Source: Watersipora subatra
Lineage: Eukaryota > Bryozoa > Gymnolaemata > Cheilostomatida > Watersiporidae
DNA length: 64,000 nt
NCBI RefSeq assembly: GCF_963576615.1
Contig: NC_088714.1
Location: 38,850,572-38,914,571 of the forward strand
Direction: 5' to 3'
Shown here: piece by piece, positions 25,364-36,434 of the stretch
Position numbering within the stretch: the stretch's first letter is position 1
How the letters are laid out: each line of letters starts with the position of its first letter
Position numbers and translations under genes: made by a program
The notes under the pieces: generated by a model
What the model saw: the letters and a program-made list of their open reading frames with translations, nothing else
Databases searched by the model: none
Told to the model about the DNA's origin: nothing

Positions 25364-28300
25364 AAAGGCTTAGAAACTTCGGAACGCTGGACAGATTGCT
25401 CAGGGTTACTGACATGATTTGACATAAATGGTCAGGGTTCAAAGGGTTAACAGGCGGTTTATCAAACAGTGTTTAGAGCGCAGAGCGCAATAGACCGAGT
25501 TTTTTGTCTACTCTACTCGACGGATTCGTGCACCAAAACCTGAACTCGCAAGTCAAAACTTGAACCCTCAAGATGGAAATGCTCAAAAATTCTATTACCC
25601 GAGGCTCGAGAGAAGATAAACCCGCAAGTTTAATGAGTTTTGTTACCCATGCCCCGCACTATTTACAAGTGTGATAATGTTCGTCAATTTACAGTTTTAA
25701 CAACTTCTTCGATTAAAGTAGGCTTTCCCACAAAGGAACTCAAGCTATCTTTTGAAGATGCATCCATATTTTTGTTTGATTTTTGGCTCCCCTGACCAAA
25801 GTCATTATTACTGAGTAGAAATTCCAGATCAGCAGTAACTAGTCATTCTTACTTTATCCATCCGTGTTATCTAATTGGCTTTTAGATAAATACAGACACT
25901 ATGATTGGCTATCAGATAAGTACAGACACTCTGATTGGCTATTAAAGTCTTAGCGATACCTAGATTTGATAAATCATGACATAAAAGGTGATTTGGTCAA
26001 AAGGCATTGATTTAGTTGTATTCAGTCTGGTATCGAAATGGTAGCTCCAAGTTTTGTAATTGGACAACTAAACACGCATAGCACTGACTAGTATGTCCCA
26101 GTGACAGACTAAACACGTATAGCACTGACTAGTATGTCCCAGTGACAGACTAAACACACATAGCACTGACTAGTATGTCCCAGTGACAGACTAAACAGGC
26201 ATAGCACTGACTAGCATGTCCCAGTGACAGACTGGACACGCATAGCACTGACTAGTATGTCCCAGTGACAGACTGGACACGCATAGCACTGACTAGCATG
26301 TCCCAGTGACAGACTGGACACGCATAGCACTGACTAGTATGTCCCAGTGACAGACTAAACACACATAGCACTGACTAGTATGTCCCAGTGACAGACTGGA
26401 CACACATAGCACTGACTAGTATGTCCCAGTGACAGACTAAACACGCATAGCACTGACTAGTATGTCCCAGTGACAGACTAAACACACATAGCACTGACTA
26501 GTATGTCCCAGTGACAGACTAAACAGGCATAGCACTGACTAGTATGTCCCAGTGACAGACTGGACACACATAGCACTGACTAGTATGTCCCAGTGACAGA
26601 CTAAACACGCATAGCACTGACTAGTATGTCCCAGTGACAGACTGGACACGCATAGCACTGCCTAGTATGTCCCAGTGACAGACTAAACACGCATAGCACT
26701 GACTAGTATGTCCCAGTGACAGACTGGACACGCATAGCACTGCCTAGTATGTCCCAGTGACAGACTAAACAGAGTAAAACTAAACTAAGTAAGACTTAAC
26801 AAACTAAAGTTACAAAGCGTTATGATTTCATAGAATTCTGAAAAGTAGAACTTACCTTTTAAGAAAATACGAAAATTAATTGCGAATACGCCAAATACTT
26901 TTATGTCATATTTATGTAGGAATTACAAGATGAAAAATATAAAGATGACAAAATAAAAAATTAATAAAGATCTGCGCAGCGTGGTGGATGAGAAAACGTG
27001 TTTCAGAAATACCCTTCCTGCCGATGCCAGCAGTTTCGACACCATAAAAATTTTTAGAAATCACTTAACTTAAACTTCTAGTTGAAATTAACTCTATTAA
27101 TATTAACAAAACAAGTATGACATGATGACAATTTGATAGCGTAATGACATCGTGACCTAAATTATCTATTCATAAACTGAACTATAGGCGTTTGTATTGC
27201 CCGCGGTAATGTTTTAATATTATAGACATGGTAATAGCTCTTTGTGCCTGACTACATATGAATAAATATATAATCTTTTTACAAAATGATTATTCGTGCA
27301 TTAATATGAATTGCTTGTGTTACTACTCACAGGTGCATGTGCAGAATGCCACACTGGCTGGTGGAGTTGCAGTAGGAACAGCGGCCAACTTCATGATTCA
27401 GCCATGGGGAGCTGTACTTATCGGTGTTCTAGCGGCAATAATCTCAACACTTGGTTTCCAATATCTGCAGGTACTACTGTACTATTAGCTGTCTCATGCA
27501 AATGTTTTACAAACAACACTTAGATTTTCACGCCAATTATCAACCTACAAGATAATTTTGGTTAAAGTTTTGGCAAATGTAAAACTGTTTACGCGAAAGC
27601 CAGGTGTTTATTAGCAACACTATTACGAAAAGATAAACAATAGTCAGAAACTTTGGCATTCTTTGATTGGCAGAGAGGCAGGAACTTTGCGCTTTTTAGT
27701 TTTGTGAAAGTGATAGAATTCCTTTAAAAAGATAAAATGTAATTTATTACGTGTCTCTCCCTTCATGAATCGCTTCAATTAATCAGCACTAGGTTCCTTC
27801 AAACCTCCAGCGCAATGAAATGATGTAACTATTGCAAAACGGTAATGCAATTGGTGGAATGCTATGTTTGTTATTGAACTCAGATATCCTTTTCATCTTG
27901 TTCCAAATGATGAAAATCAAAAAAGAAAAGTCAATAATAATATAATGTAGTGTAATAAATACCTGTGAAATACTTGCGTTTCATGCTTCATTTGATCCTA
28001 AGTTGAGGGGAGCTTTTGCACCCCCCCTTTTTCTTCCGAAGGTACACACTGTGCTTTAATATTGCAAGGCTTATACATGTATGGAAAGTTTATGTAGCAA
28101 GTAATAGCAATTATTATTATCTCTATTATTATTACCTCTATTATTATTATCTCTATTGTTCTTATCTCTGTTATTATTTTCCCTACTATTATTATCTCTA
28201 TTATTATTATCCCTATTATTATTATCCCTATTATTATTATCTCTATTATTATTATCTCTATTACTAATATCTCTATTATTATTATCTCTATTATTACTAT

Positions 28301-31300
28301 CTCTATTATTATTATTATCTCTATTATTATTATCTCTATTATTATTATCTCTATTATTATTATCTCTATTATTACTATCTCTATTATTATTATTATCTCT
28401 ATTATTATTATCTCTATTATTATTATCTCTATTATTATTATCTCTATTATTATTATCTCTATTATTATTATCTCTATTATTATTATCTCTATTATTATTA
28501 TCTCTATTATTATTATCTCTATTATTATTATCTCTATTATTATTATCTCTATTATTATTATCTCTATTATTATTATCTCTATTATTATTATCTCTATTAT
28601 TATTATCTCTATTATTATTATCTCTATTATTATTATCTCTATTATTATTATCTCTATTATTATTATCTCTATTATTATTATCTCTATTATTATTATCTCT
28701 ATTATTATTATCTCTATTATTATTATCTCTATTATTATTATCTCTATTATTATTATCTCTATTATTATTATCTCTATTATTATTATCTCTATTATTATTA
28801 TCTCTATTATTATTATCTCTATTATTATCCCTATTGTTATTATTTCTATTATTATTATCCCTATTATTATTATTATTATCTCTAATGTTGTTATCTCTAT
28901 TATTATTATCCCTATTATTATTATCTCTATTATTACTATCTCTATTATTATTATTATTATCTCTATTACTAATATCTCTATTATTATTATCTCTATTATT
29001 ATTATCTTTATTATTATCTCTATTATTGTTATCTCTATTATTATTATATCTATAGTATGTAATAATTGAACAATAAAAAAAATAAGTTCAAATACTAGTT
29101 GCAATTTATACCAAATTTTAAAGTTTTGTTTTGAACTTGACGTTTGTTGGTGCTTAATAATATACTGACCTCTACAAAAAAGATTTGGATTTAAAACTAA
29201 TTTGTTACTGATTTTGGGCAGTATTCTTTATTATTTGTTGTACATTTGCAAAATAGGAATTGAGTTTACTACCAATGCAAGACTTTAATTATTACCAAAA
29301 ATATGAAACATTGCAGGTAAACATTGCAGGTAAGCAGGTAAACGTACCGCTTGTAGAGCTTCTACATTGTCATGTGGCGGAGTCTTTGGCTCATAGCTCT
29401 CACTTTCTAAAATATTCCATTCACTTTGTTTAGTAAAAATGCTGTACCGAGATTTTATGGACAGTTAAAATGTTTAATGGGAAGTTTTACACAATTATGT
29501 TTGATCTATCACCTTAACTTTTCTTTTACCAATATAGGTTTATCACATTAACTTATCTTTTACCAATATAGGTTTATAACCTTAACTCCTATTTTACCAG
29601 TATAGGTTTATAATTTTAGCTCCTATTTTACCAGTATAGGTTTATCACATTAACTCTTCCTTTTGCTATATAACTTCCACAAAGTTATTTTAATAACAGT
29701 CAAACTTTGTCATACAGTTTTATGAAATGTGGAAACTGTCATATGCCGGAGTAGATATTCCTATCATAATACTGCATACTGTATTTTTTAATGTACTTTC
29801 CAGCTCTAAATGTTTTATAATTATTTAAAAAACTAAATAATTTTGGTAAAAACTAAATTAATATGGCAATAATTAATAAAGAGAAGTTTTAACATTAATT
29901 TGCCTTTCATTGTTACAGAAAGGTTACATCTACACGTATGCTTGCCTTTCAGGTGAGCATAGATGTAACTCTCATAGATGTAACTCTCATAGATGTAACA
30001 AATTGGTCATATAGAGACTGACATGAGCATCGATAAAAATAGAGATATGAATATGGAGCTAGTTTAACAAAGAGGGTGCATATTTCAACTTTAGATAACT
30101 TTTCTATGCTTATGTCTAGCTTTTCCATTTTTACTAAATTTAAACTTTTTTCACCTCACTTTGACCATAACCAGCGAACCATTTTTATAATTTAAACAAG
30201 GAAGAGGGTCTAAGGTTTCTTATTTATGTTTTTCTATAAATTCTATTATAATTTTTAAAAAAGCATTGCTTTTTGTCATTATCACAGCTACCACTCACTT
30301 TAGTGTTTTGAAATTCATAATTGTAAAGCTAAGTTTGACTCTAAGAAACACTGTTTACTGTTATTTGAAGGTCTTAGAACCAAACTATGTGAAGGACTGA
30401 GTACATATGTGCTGATTTACAAAACTGCAATGATGTGAAAAATTTGCAAATGATGGAAATTGCTTTAAATGCTGAGAAAAATACTTGCTCGTTTTACATC
30501 ATTTCCTAGAAAATTTGTAACATTAAGATGATAGTAATTTGAGACCAGGCTGTATCTGGTATAAAGTAGCAGTGTGTTTATGATGAGTTGTCGGTAATGT
30601 AGTTTATAATGAACATTCAGTCACAATATATGCTACACTCTAAGTGACAGTCTCAATCACTTGTACTCTATGAATACTTGGTCCTGGCAGCTTATATGAA
30701 AGACAAGCAATAAAAGTCAACAGCGATTGAAGTTGTCTATCATGCATTAAGAACATCCAGGTCTTAAATGTATCTGGTTTTACCTGCTAATTAAAGATAT
30801 TATTTACCATGTCATCCTTTAGACATGACTGACATTGGCTCAAACTAAAACTAATTTGTCATTAACTAACCAACCGGAATCAAAACAAAAGCTAATCCGT
30901 CTTATCTCCAGGAAGCTATGGATAAAAAGTTTGGACTGCATGATTCATGTGGAGTCAACAACCTGCATGGAATGCCAGGAATTACAGCAGCTATTATAGG
31001 AATAATCGCTGCAGCGTATGGGAACGTGGAGAACTATGGCTCTGAGTGAGATTTTCTCTAATCCCTTATTTACAATTATGTTTAGCATCTAGTGCGCTCG
31101 AATAGGAATAGGAATAGGAATAAGAATAAGAATAGGAATAGGAATAGGAATAAGAATAGGAATAAGAATAGGAATAGGAATAGCCGTAAGAACTATACAC
31201 AGCGCTTTTTACTTTTTTGCCCGACTTCTGACTTGTCTGAGGTCAAATTCAAGGTCAAATTCAAGTCTGTTGCTAGTTTCACTTTGTAAAAACCTATTTG

Positions 31301-34300
31301 AAAAACGTTATGTTATCTCTATTTAGTCAATTAGCACAGAAAAGCGTGTAAACTAATGTTAGACAGGTCCCACTCAATTCGTTTGTTTACCCTGAGAAAG
31401 ATTGAATACAAATGCAGTTTTGAAATATACTGCAAAGTGTTTATTACAAACGCTCGAAGTAGAACACTTGCCTTGTGTAACACAAGTCAGCGTGATTCAT
31501 GATTATAAATTGAATTGCCACTACGCTATCCAGCGTTAGATTAAATGCACAAATCTGTCTGATGAAGAGCTGAGACGGTGCTTAAAAGGTTATAAGCAAT
31601 GTTTTTTTTATTTGAACTTCTCAGAAGCATTCTATTAATAATAGCTTACTATACATATTTCCATAATTCTTATTTTTCCAACTAACAGCACTAGATAGTC
31701 GCTATATTTGATTCAAGCACTTCATGATAGAGAAGATTTGGTGGCCTTTTAACACAGTTCAATTTTTTAAGTTTTAAACTGTTGCATAGGATAGTGATAG
31801 GGCTTGCTATCCAGGGCTACTCATAGGCATTTCAAATCATGAAGGCAATCCGCAGGCAAGATCAATAGATGCTATGATTTATCACTCAGTGTGTTTGATT
31901 GAGGAAATATTTGCCTTATAAACAGTAGGTAATGTGAGAGACACATTTGGGTTTTACCTCCTAGTATTTCATTAGCTATGTGCCAAAGTCGTAATACCAT
32001 GCTCTATATACATGTAAGTGCCAGTGACTGCGATATTTTTGCTAAAAGCAAAGCTTAGTTTGGCAGGCTACATTCTTGCTTTCGTATGTTTCTATGAAAG
32101 CGAATGCTAGCCTGTTTTCCATACTCTGGTATCATCTTTAACAGGTATGTACGAAAAATCAGGAAATAGTGAGAAATTAGAATGATGTGAAGCAAAACTT
32201 ATCTGATTTTTTAAAATATTTTTGAAATGAGGCGGAAGATAATTCATAGTTTTGTAGCCTGTTTTGTTGACAGTTGTGTTTGATACGTATTTACCTGCAA
32301 CCTTATCTGTAGCCTTAATACACCGCTAATAGCTCGAACTTTCTGCCCTTAGCTCGAGCCTTTGATAATAACCCGTGTCACTCCTGCTCTGAGCTAGGAG
32401 CTAACAACCCCCGTACCAGAGTATATTGCTCATAGCCTGAGCCCCACTACCCGAGTATCTTGCTCGTAGCCTGAGTCCTGCTAGCCCTAATGCTACCAAC
32501 ATAAAATAAAGGATGGGCTCGACTATTTTTAATGTCATAAATGCTACTAATCGTTTGCCTGCGACTCCTGAAGGACTAAATTAAGGCAGAAAATGCTAAG
32601 AATAACATGAATGCTCAAGAAATTGTACAGTGAGGCCTGAAATTGTACAGAGATGCCTGAAATTGTACAGTGGTGTATGAAATTGTACAGTGATGCCTGA
32701 AATTGTACAGTGAGGCCTGAAATTGTACAGTGATGCCTGAAATTGTACAGTGATGCCTGAAATTGTACAGTGATGTATGAAATTGTACAGTGATGCCTGA
32801 AATTGTACAGTGATGCCTGAAATTGTACAGTGCGGCCTGAAATTGTACAGTGATGTATGAAATTGTACAGTGATGCCTGAAATTGTACAGTGATGCCTGA
32901 AATTGCACATTGATGCCTGAAATTGTACAGTGATGCCTGAAATTGTACAGTGGTGCCTGAAATTGTACAGTGGTGTATGAAATTGTACAGTGGTGTATGA
33001 AATTGTACAGTGATGCCTGAAATTGTACAGTGATGCCTGAAATTGTACAGTGATGCCTGAAATTGTACAGTGAAGCCTGAAATTGTACAGTGATGCCTGA
33101 AATGTACAGTGATGCCTGAAATTGTACAGTGATGCTTGAAATTGTACAGTGATGCCTGAAATTGTACAGTAATGCCTGAAATTGTACAGTGAGGCCTGAA
33201 ATTGTACAGTGATGCCTGAAATTGTACAGTGATGTCTGAAATTGTACATTGATGCCTGAAATTGTACAGTGATGCCTGAAATTGTACAGTGATGCCTGAA
33301 ATTGTACAGTGATGCATGAAATTGTACAGTGATGTATGAAATTGTACAGTGATGCCTGAGATTGTACAGTGATACCTGAAATATTACAGTGATGCCTGAA
33401 ATTGTACAGTGATGTATGAAATATTACAGTGATGCCTGAAATTGTACAGTGATGCCTGAAATTGCACATTGATGCCTGAAATTGTACAGTGATGCCTGAA
33501 ATTGTACAGTGATGTATGAAATTGTACAGTGATGCCTGAAATTGTACAGTGATGCCTGAAATTGTACAGTGGTGTATGAAATTGTACAGTGGTGTATGAA
33601 ATTGTACAGTGATGCCTGAAATTGTACAGTGATGCCTGAAATTGTACAGTGATGTATGAAATTGTACAGTGATGCCTGAAATTGCACATTGATGCCTGAA
33701 ATTGTACAGTGATGCCTGAAATTGTACAGTGATGTATGAAATTGTACAGTGATGCCTGAAATTGTACAGTGATACCTGAAATATTACCGTGATGCCTGAA
33801 ATTGTACAGTAATGCCTGAAATTGTACAGTGATGCCTGAAATTGTACAGTGATGCCTGAAATTGTACAGCGATGCCTGAAATTGTACAGTGATGCCTGAA
33901 ATTGTACAGTGATGCCTGAAATTGTACAGTGATGCCTGAAATTGTACAGTGGTGTATGAAATTGTACAGTGATGCCTGAAATTGTACAGAGAAGCCTGAA
34001 ACTGTACAGTGATGCCTGAAATTTTACAGTGATGCCTGAAATTGTGCAGTGAGGCCTGAAATTGGACAGTGATGCCTGAAATTGTACAGTGATGCCTGAA
34101 ATTGTACAGTGATGCATGAAATTGTACAGTGATGCCTGAAACCCTGAATCCAAAGAGTTACACATGGGGAAAAATTGCTAACGATTAAAGCGAGACAGAA
34201 AACATTCTGTGTTCGCCTTGTTTCTACAGCGAGCGACATACATATGTGCTTGCTATCATATTTACAGGCTTGTTGATGTGTTTCCGGCACTGGATAACTC

Positions 34301-35632
34301 AACAGGAATGGCTAGAACTGCAGCTCAGCAAGCTGGTTTCCAAGCTGCAACATTAGGGGTGACCTTACTACTGGCTATTGTGGGTGGACTAGTCACAGGT
34401 TAGATCTTGGAAAAGAAACATGAAAATACATCAGATAGGCAGTCATACTTCGCATAGACAGTTATACTTCATATAGATAGTTATACTTCATATGGACAGT
34501 TATACTTCCTATAGACAGGTATATTTCATATAGACAGGAATACCTCATGTAGAAAGTTATACTTCATATAGACAGTTATACTTGATATATACAGTTATAC
34601 TTCATATAGACAGTTATACTTGATATAGACTGTTATACTTCATATAGACAGTTATACTTCATATAGATAGTTATACTTCATATAAACAGTTATACTTCAT
34701 ATAGACAGGTATATTTCATATAGATAGTTATACTTCATATAGACAGGTATACTTCATATAGACAGTTATATTTCATGTAGACAGTTGTACTTCATATAGA
34801 TAGTTATGCTTCATATAGACAGTTATACTTCATGTAGATAGTTATACTTCATATAGACAGTTATAGTTCAGATAGATAGTTATACTTCATATACACAGTT
34901 ATACATCATATAGATAGTTATACTTCATATAGATAGTTATACTTGATATAGACAGTTACACTTCATATAGATAGTTATACTTCATATAGTCAGTTATATT
35001 TTAAATAGACCGGTATACTTCATATAGCTTACAATAGCCTTAGATTTTGTACCAATTTGCTAATATCTTGTTATTGAACCTCATATTTTTTGCTATGAAT
35101 TTATTTAGAACTTATGATGGTTGTGCCTCCAGTGAATGAGCTCAAAGAGATGCAATAATGATTACACAATTATTATGGAAAGTTAAGATTATTACTGCAC
35201 AGTTTTGTTATTTGTTCAACTAGAAATGCTTACATATGTTCAATACAAAACAGCCTAAAATCTTTCCTACGCACTCGATGTTATAGAAGTAGAGTGCATA
35301 ATAGGGGCCTACTCTACCTTTCTAGTTTTGCTGTATATGGGCTCGCGATGCGAAACATGATCAGTGGCGCTTGAAAGGTAAAGAGGAGACAAGTCCAAAT
35401 TGACTGTAACTTTCATGAGAAGATGAATGAGCCTTTTTGATACCAGATATTTTGAACATTTACAGGTGCATTCTTGCGTTGGCTTCCTGGGTTAGATGCG
35501 CCGAAAGAAGCTTCTTTGTTTTATGATGGGAAAAACTTCTTACTGAATGATGAGGAGACGATTGACTCAATGCAAAATGTCAGTCACTCTTGCTTGGAGG
35601 AAAATGGTGAGACTGGACAGTCTAAGATTTAG
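14310..35632 (+). CDS. Rh50: Rh-type ammonium/ammonia channel, complete nine-exon gene
   Basis: The gene encodes a membrane channel of the Amt/Rh superfamily that conducts NH3/NH4+, and in some members possibly CO2, across the plasma membrane. Exons are 14310-14442, 15069-15261, 17704-17854, 19909-20053, 22257-22423, 27333-27470, 30912-31045, 34268-34398 and 35466-35632. They sum to 1359 nt and 452 aa, with all phases compatible. Helix 1 is at residues 8-30. [16 protein letters not shown] starts at 46 and [14 protein letters not shown] at 113. [17 protein letters not shown] holds Asp162 and the first pore histidine, His170. [12 protein letters not shown] starts at 211, [12 protein letters not shown] at 271, and [11 protein letters not shown] contains the second pore histidine, His328. 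The twin-His pore and the conserved Asp are the family's functional residues. The cytoplasmic tail from about 400 is short. The start has A at -3 and G at +4. The length fits Rh glycoproteins (about 410-480 aa). Rh50/RhP subtype cannot be assigned without a tree. Confidence 0.96.
14443..15068 (+). other. Rh intron 1
   Basis: A 626-bp intron, GTAAGT to TTTTAG, with no array or transposon noticed. Confidence 0.85.
15069..15261 (+). CDS. Rh50: Rh exon 2 (residues 45-109)
   Basis: Encodes [20 protein letters not shown] and [16 protein letters not shown], the family's second and third helices. Donor GTAATT; ends in phase 2. Confidence 0.95.
15271..15332. repeat. 11-12-bp tandem repeat (CACCCCTACCG)
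   Basis: Five short C-rich units starting about 10 bp after the exon 2 donor. Confidence 0.75.
15497..16483. repeat. 32-bp minisatellite, about 31 copies
   Basis: Units contain TTACCTTGTGATTAAAGTAA and TATGTATGCAGG. Variation sits mainly in the GGTTACC/GGATACC/GAATACC position. Each unit contains a GTATGCAG/GT-like junction resembling splice sequences, but no exon. Confidence 0.95.
16543..16930. repeat. Degenerate CACTGACCTTGTGA repeat
   Basis: A clean core of 12-14-bp units at 16,543-16,650, followed by about 280 bp of diverged copies (GACACTGACCC, GACACTAGCC). Confidence 0.7.
17704..17854 (+). CDS. Rh50: Rh exon 3 (residues 110-159)
   Basis: Encodes [20 protein letters not shown] and [16 protein letters not shown], ending [10 protein letters not shown]. 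The SFGA phenylalanine corresponds to the external pore gate region of Rh proteins. Donor GTAAAC. Confidence 0.95.
17855..19908 (+). other. Rh intron 3
   Basis: A 2.05 kb intron with the 21-bp array at 18,126-18,583. The remaining 18,600-19,900 is unique AT-rich DNA in which I recognise nothing. Confidence 0.85.
18126..18583. repeat. 21-bp minisatellite, about 22 copies
   Basis: Units contain TTGGAGTCACTTCTATCAGT. A block with the distinctive variants (TTGTAG, TTGGCG, TCAATC, TCTGGCATC) occurs twice, about 186 bp apart, showing a larger internal duplication. All frames are open because 21 is divisible by three. Confidence 0.95.
19909..20053 (+). CDS. Rh50: Rh exon 4 (residues 160-207, first pore histidine)
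   Basis: Encodes [20 protein letters not shown] and [12 protein letters not shown]. It contains Asp162 and His170, counterparts of the conserved Asp and first pore His of Amt/Rh channels. Donor GTCAGT. Confidence 0.96.
20349..20632. repeat. 45-bp minisatellite, six copies
   Basis: Near-identical units contain AGTAATGCATTGTAGTATTG and AATAATACACTGAT. Confidence 0.93.
20633..21130. repeat. 36-bp minisatellite, about 13 copies
   Basis: Units contain GCACTAGTACTTAGTAATGC and ACTGATAGTTTGCA. The shared AGTAATGCA-CTGATAGT words indicate that it derives from, or shares an ancestor with, the adjoining 45-bp array. Confidence 0.93.
21160..22054. mobile_element. Long-TIR transposon (about 165-bp inverted arms)
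   Basis: The left arm, from CTTAAAGGTTGACTTGCAAC to the CCGCCATAGTTTGGA block near 21,312, matches the reverse complement of about 21,885-22,054 at roughly 85-90 percent. The 570-bp centre has no recognisable transposase. The target duplication is not clear. The element lies 200 bp upstream of exon 5. Confidence 0.75.
22257..22423 (+). CDS. Rh50: Rh exon 5 (residues 208-263)
   Basis: Encodes [15 protein letters not shown] and [20 protein letters not shown]. The YWPSFN block is highly characteristic of Rh proteins. The donor GTAGGT joins in phase 0 to VHVQNA of exon 6. Confidence 0.96.
22880..23292. repeat. 37-bp minisatellite, about 11 copies
   Basis: Units contain GATAGAGTTACTCAATGCTA and AACTACTATTATTA. 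Confidence 0.93.
23305..23412. repeat. 38-bp minisatellite, three copies
   Basis: Units contain GGCAACTAACAT and TGTAAGATGTTAACCCCATA. Confidence 0.8.
24780..25446. mobile_element. piggyBac-like MITE flanked by TTAA
   Basis: TTAA at 24776-24779 and 25447-25450 flanks a 667-bp segment that starts CCCTTGGAAGTTTGAACCC and ends, in inverse complement, CCCTTTGAACCC. TTAA duplication with CCC-type termini is the piggyBac superfamily hallmark. A (TA)n tract lies inside. No transposase ORF is present, so it is non-autonomous. Confidence 0.6.
25330..25360. repeat. (TA)n microsatellite
   Basis: About 15 TA dinucleotides inside the piggyBac-like element. Confidence 0.9.
26063..26770. repeat. 41-bp minisatellite, about 17 copies
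   Basis: Units contain GCACTGACTAGTATGTCCCA and GTGACAGACT(AAA/GG)ACAC. A TAAA/TGGA dimorphism marks two unit types interspersed along the array. Confidence 0.95.
27333..27470 (+). CDS. Rh50: Rh exon 6 (residues 264-309)
   Basis: Encodes [19 protein letters not shown] and [20 protein letters not shown]. The exon has phase 0 on both sides (46 codons). The donor GTACTA is weaker than the others. Confidence 0.96.
28113..29054. repeat. 15-bp tandem repeat (CTCTATTATTATTAT), about 62 copies
   Basis: The core at about 28,400-28,820 is perfectly homogeneous, while both edges carry variants (CCCTATT, CTAATAT, extra ATT), as expected of an array homogenised from the centre. The 15-bp period keeps frames open, giving poly-Leu/Ser and poly-Ile/Glu translations of no coding meaning. 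Confidence 0.97.
29505..29660. repeat. 33-bp minisatellite, about five copies
   Basis: Units contain TTTTACCAATATAGGTTTAT and CACATTAACT. Confidence 0.85.
30912..31045 (+). CDS. Rh50: Rh exon 7 (residues 310-354, second pore histidine)
   Basis: Encodes [34 protein letters not shown]. His328 in NNLHGMPG is the counterpart of the second pore His. Direct joining to exon 6 ([13 protein letters not shown]) keeps the spacing of vertebrate Rh proteins in this loop. Confidence 0.96.
31099..31184. repeat. (GGAATA)n / (AGAATA)n simple repeat
   Basis: About 14 purine-rich hexamers shortly after the exon 7 donor. Confidence 0.9.
32621..34142. repeat. 20-bp minisatellite, about 76 copies
   Basis: Unit GATGCCTGAAATTGTACAGT with strict 20-bp spacing, broken by a single 1-bp deletion near 33,103. 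Variants GATGTATG, GTGTATG, GAGGCC and TGCACATT recur in the same order, indicating block duplications. Very long minus-strand open frames (up to about 500 codons) come only from the absence of stops in the unit. Confidence 0.97.
34268..34398 (+). CDS. Rh50: Rh exon 8 (residues 354-398)
   Basis: Encodes [18 protein letters not shown] and [19 protein letters not shown], the last transmembrane helix. Acceptor TTTACAG, donor GTTAGA. Confidence 0.95.
34399..35465 (+). other. Rh intron 8
   Basis: A 1.07 kb intron, more than half of it a 19-bp array. The stretch 35,031-35,465 is unique. Confidence 0.85.
34435..35030. repeat. 19-bp minisatellite, about 30 copies
   Basis: Unit ATAGACAGTTATACTTCAT with many substitutions. 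It begins about 37 bp after exon 8. Confidence 0.93.
35466..35632 (+). CDS. Rh50: Rh exon 9 (residues 398-452, cytoplasmic tail)
   Basis: Encodes [20 protein letters not shown] and the acidic tail [15 protein letters not shown], ending TGQSKI with TAG at 35630-35632. The hydrophilic tail is shorter than in vertebrate RhCG. Confidence 0.93.
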
Positions 35633-35786
35633 GTGCCCGAACGTCTCTAACGACACAGGCTACAGTTGAACTCAAGATAGGAGAACAAGATAATGAACTG
35701 TGGTAAACTGCTGCCAGTATATAGTATCTTTGTATCCTTTCTATCAGAGTGCATACATATAATTCCATTCACTCTTGTTACCATAT

Positions 35787-35792
35787 AATAAA
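35787..35792 (+). terminator. Polyadenylation signal of Rh (AATAAA)
   Basis: First canonical AATAAA after the stop, 155 bp downstream, in an AT-rich 3' UTR. Confidence 0.65.
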
Positions 35793-36434
35793 CGTATTAA
35801 GTTATGTTACATATTGTTTAGTACTTTTTATTTGCAGTTTCCTTTGGCGTAACATTGAATTATATTTTTGACAGACATTATGTAACCCTTTTACTAAATT
35901 GAAATATTACACTATTGAAAGAATGGCTTGCTTACTATCCTATACATCTTTAGGTTTATCTTATATGGGTTATTTGTTATATCTTACATATTAGGAGGAA
36001 AAACATACAACTACAGATTAAACAACTTTTGTAAACTTTTTAATACATGTACATGTATGCTTTAGCATCTGTTATTATAATAGAGTAAGTACTCCAGACT
36101 GATAACTGCATATAATTGAAACTCTAGTTTGTTGATTTGAGTGTGCAGAAAGATTTCTTGGTCAACCTAAACAAAAATAAACACCTAAGGAATGCTTTAC
36201 ATAGACATTGGAAAAATGACCAACTACAACCCTAGGAAGCTATGTATGTCACAGAGAAAAACAAAATATAATAGCTAAAATGCCAAGCTTTGATTTTAGT
36301 AGAATGCGTGTAGTTATAAGGTACTTGTGTTATAGACGGAGAGAGATAGTGGCTAAGGTACTCCTCTTGCTAGAAAACAGATGTAGTGGTTGAGGCACTA
36401 CTGATGAAAATTGTTGTCTGGCGCAACTAATGCT
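35793..36434. other. Intergenic, nothing recognised
   Basis: AT-rich DNA between the Rh polyadenylation signal and the 21-bp array. No open frame of interest. Confidence 0.5.

Larger units (their letters stand above)
22424..27332 (+). other. Rh intron 5, the longest Rh intron
   Basis: A 4.9 kb intron holding 37-, 38- and 41-bp arrays and a piggyBac-like MITE. The stretches 23,413-24,775 and 25,451-26,050 are otherwise unique. Minus-strand frames at 24,048-24,305 and 24,472-24,678 have no recognisable content. Confidence 0.85.
27471..30911 (+). other. Rh intron 6
   Basis: A 3.4 kb intron with the 15-bp pyrimidine/AT array and a 33-bp array. An exon-like segment at about 29,920-29,953 (AAAGGTTAC...TTTCAG before GTGAGC) would shift the frame and is not included. 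The stretch 30,001-30,911 shows nothing. Confidence 0.8.
31046..34267 (+). other. Rh intron 7
   Basis: A 3.2 kb intron. It holds an AGGAAT-type simple repeat (31,099-31,184), unique DNA at 31,190-32,610 and a 1.5 kb 20-bp array that stops about 125 bp before exon 8. Confidence 0.85.

Noticed and set aside
27998..29104. Poly-(IIIIE) and poly-(SLLLL) open frames on both strands
   Set aside because: Direct translation of the CTCTATTATTATTAT array.
29920..29953. Exon-like segment encoding [11 protein letters not shown] between Rh exons 6 and 7
   Set aside because: It has good splice borders, but its 34-nt length would shift the frame and give a stop in exon 7. Direct joining of exons 6 and 7 preserves the family's spacing. 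It could at most be a poison exon.
32621..34142. Regular 20-bp spacing considered as a CRISPR-like array
   Set aside because: Units are contiguous with no unique spacers, and the DNA is clearly eukaryotic.
32615..34165. Minus-strand open frame of about 500 codons with a repeated [17 protein letters not shown] pattern
   Set aside because: It lies entirely in the 20-bp array. The unit lacks stops in that orientation, and a single 1-bp deletion merely moves the frame. There is no start context, splice site or composition independent of the repeat.
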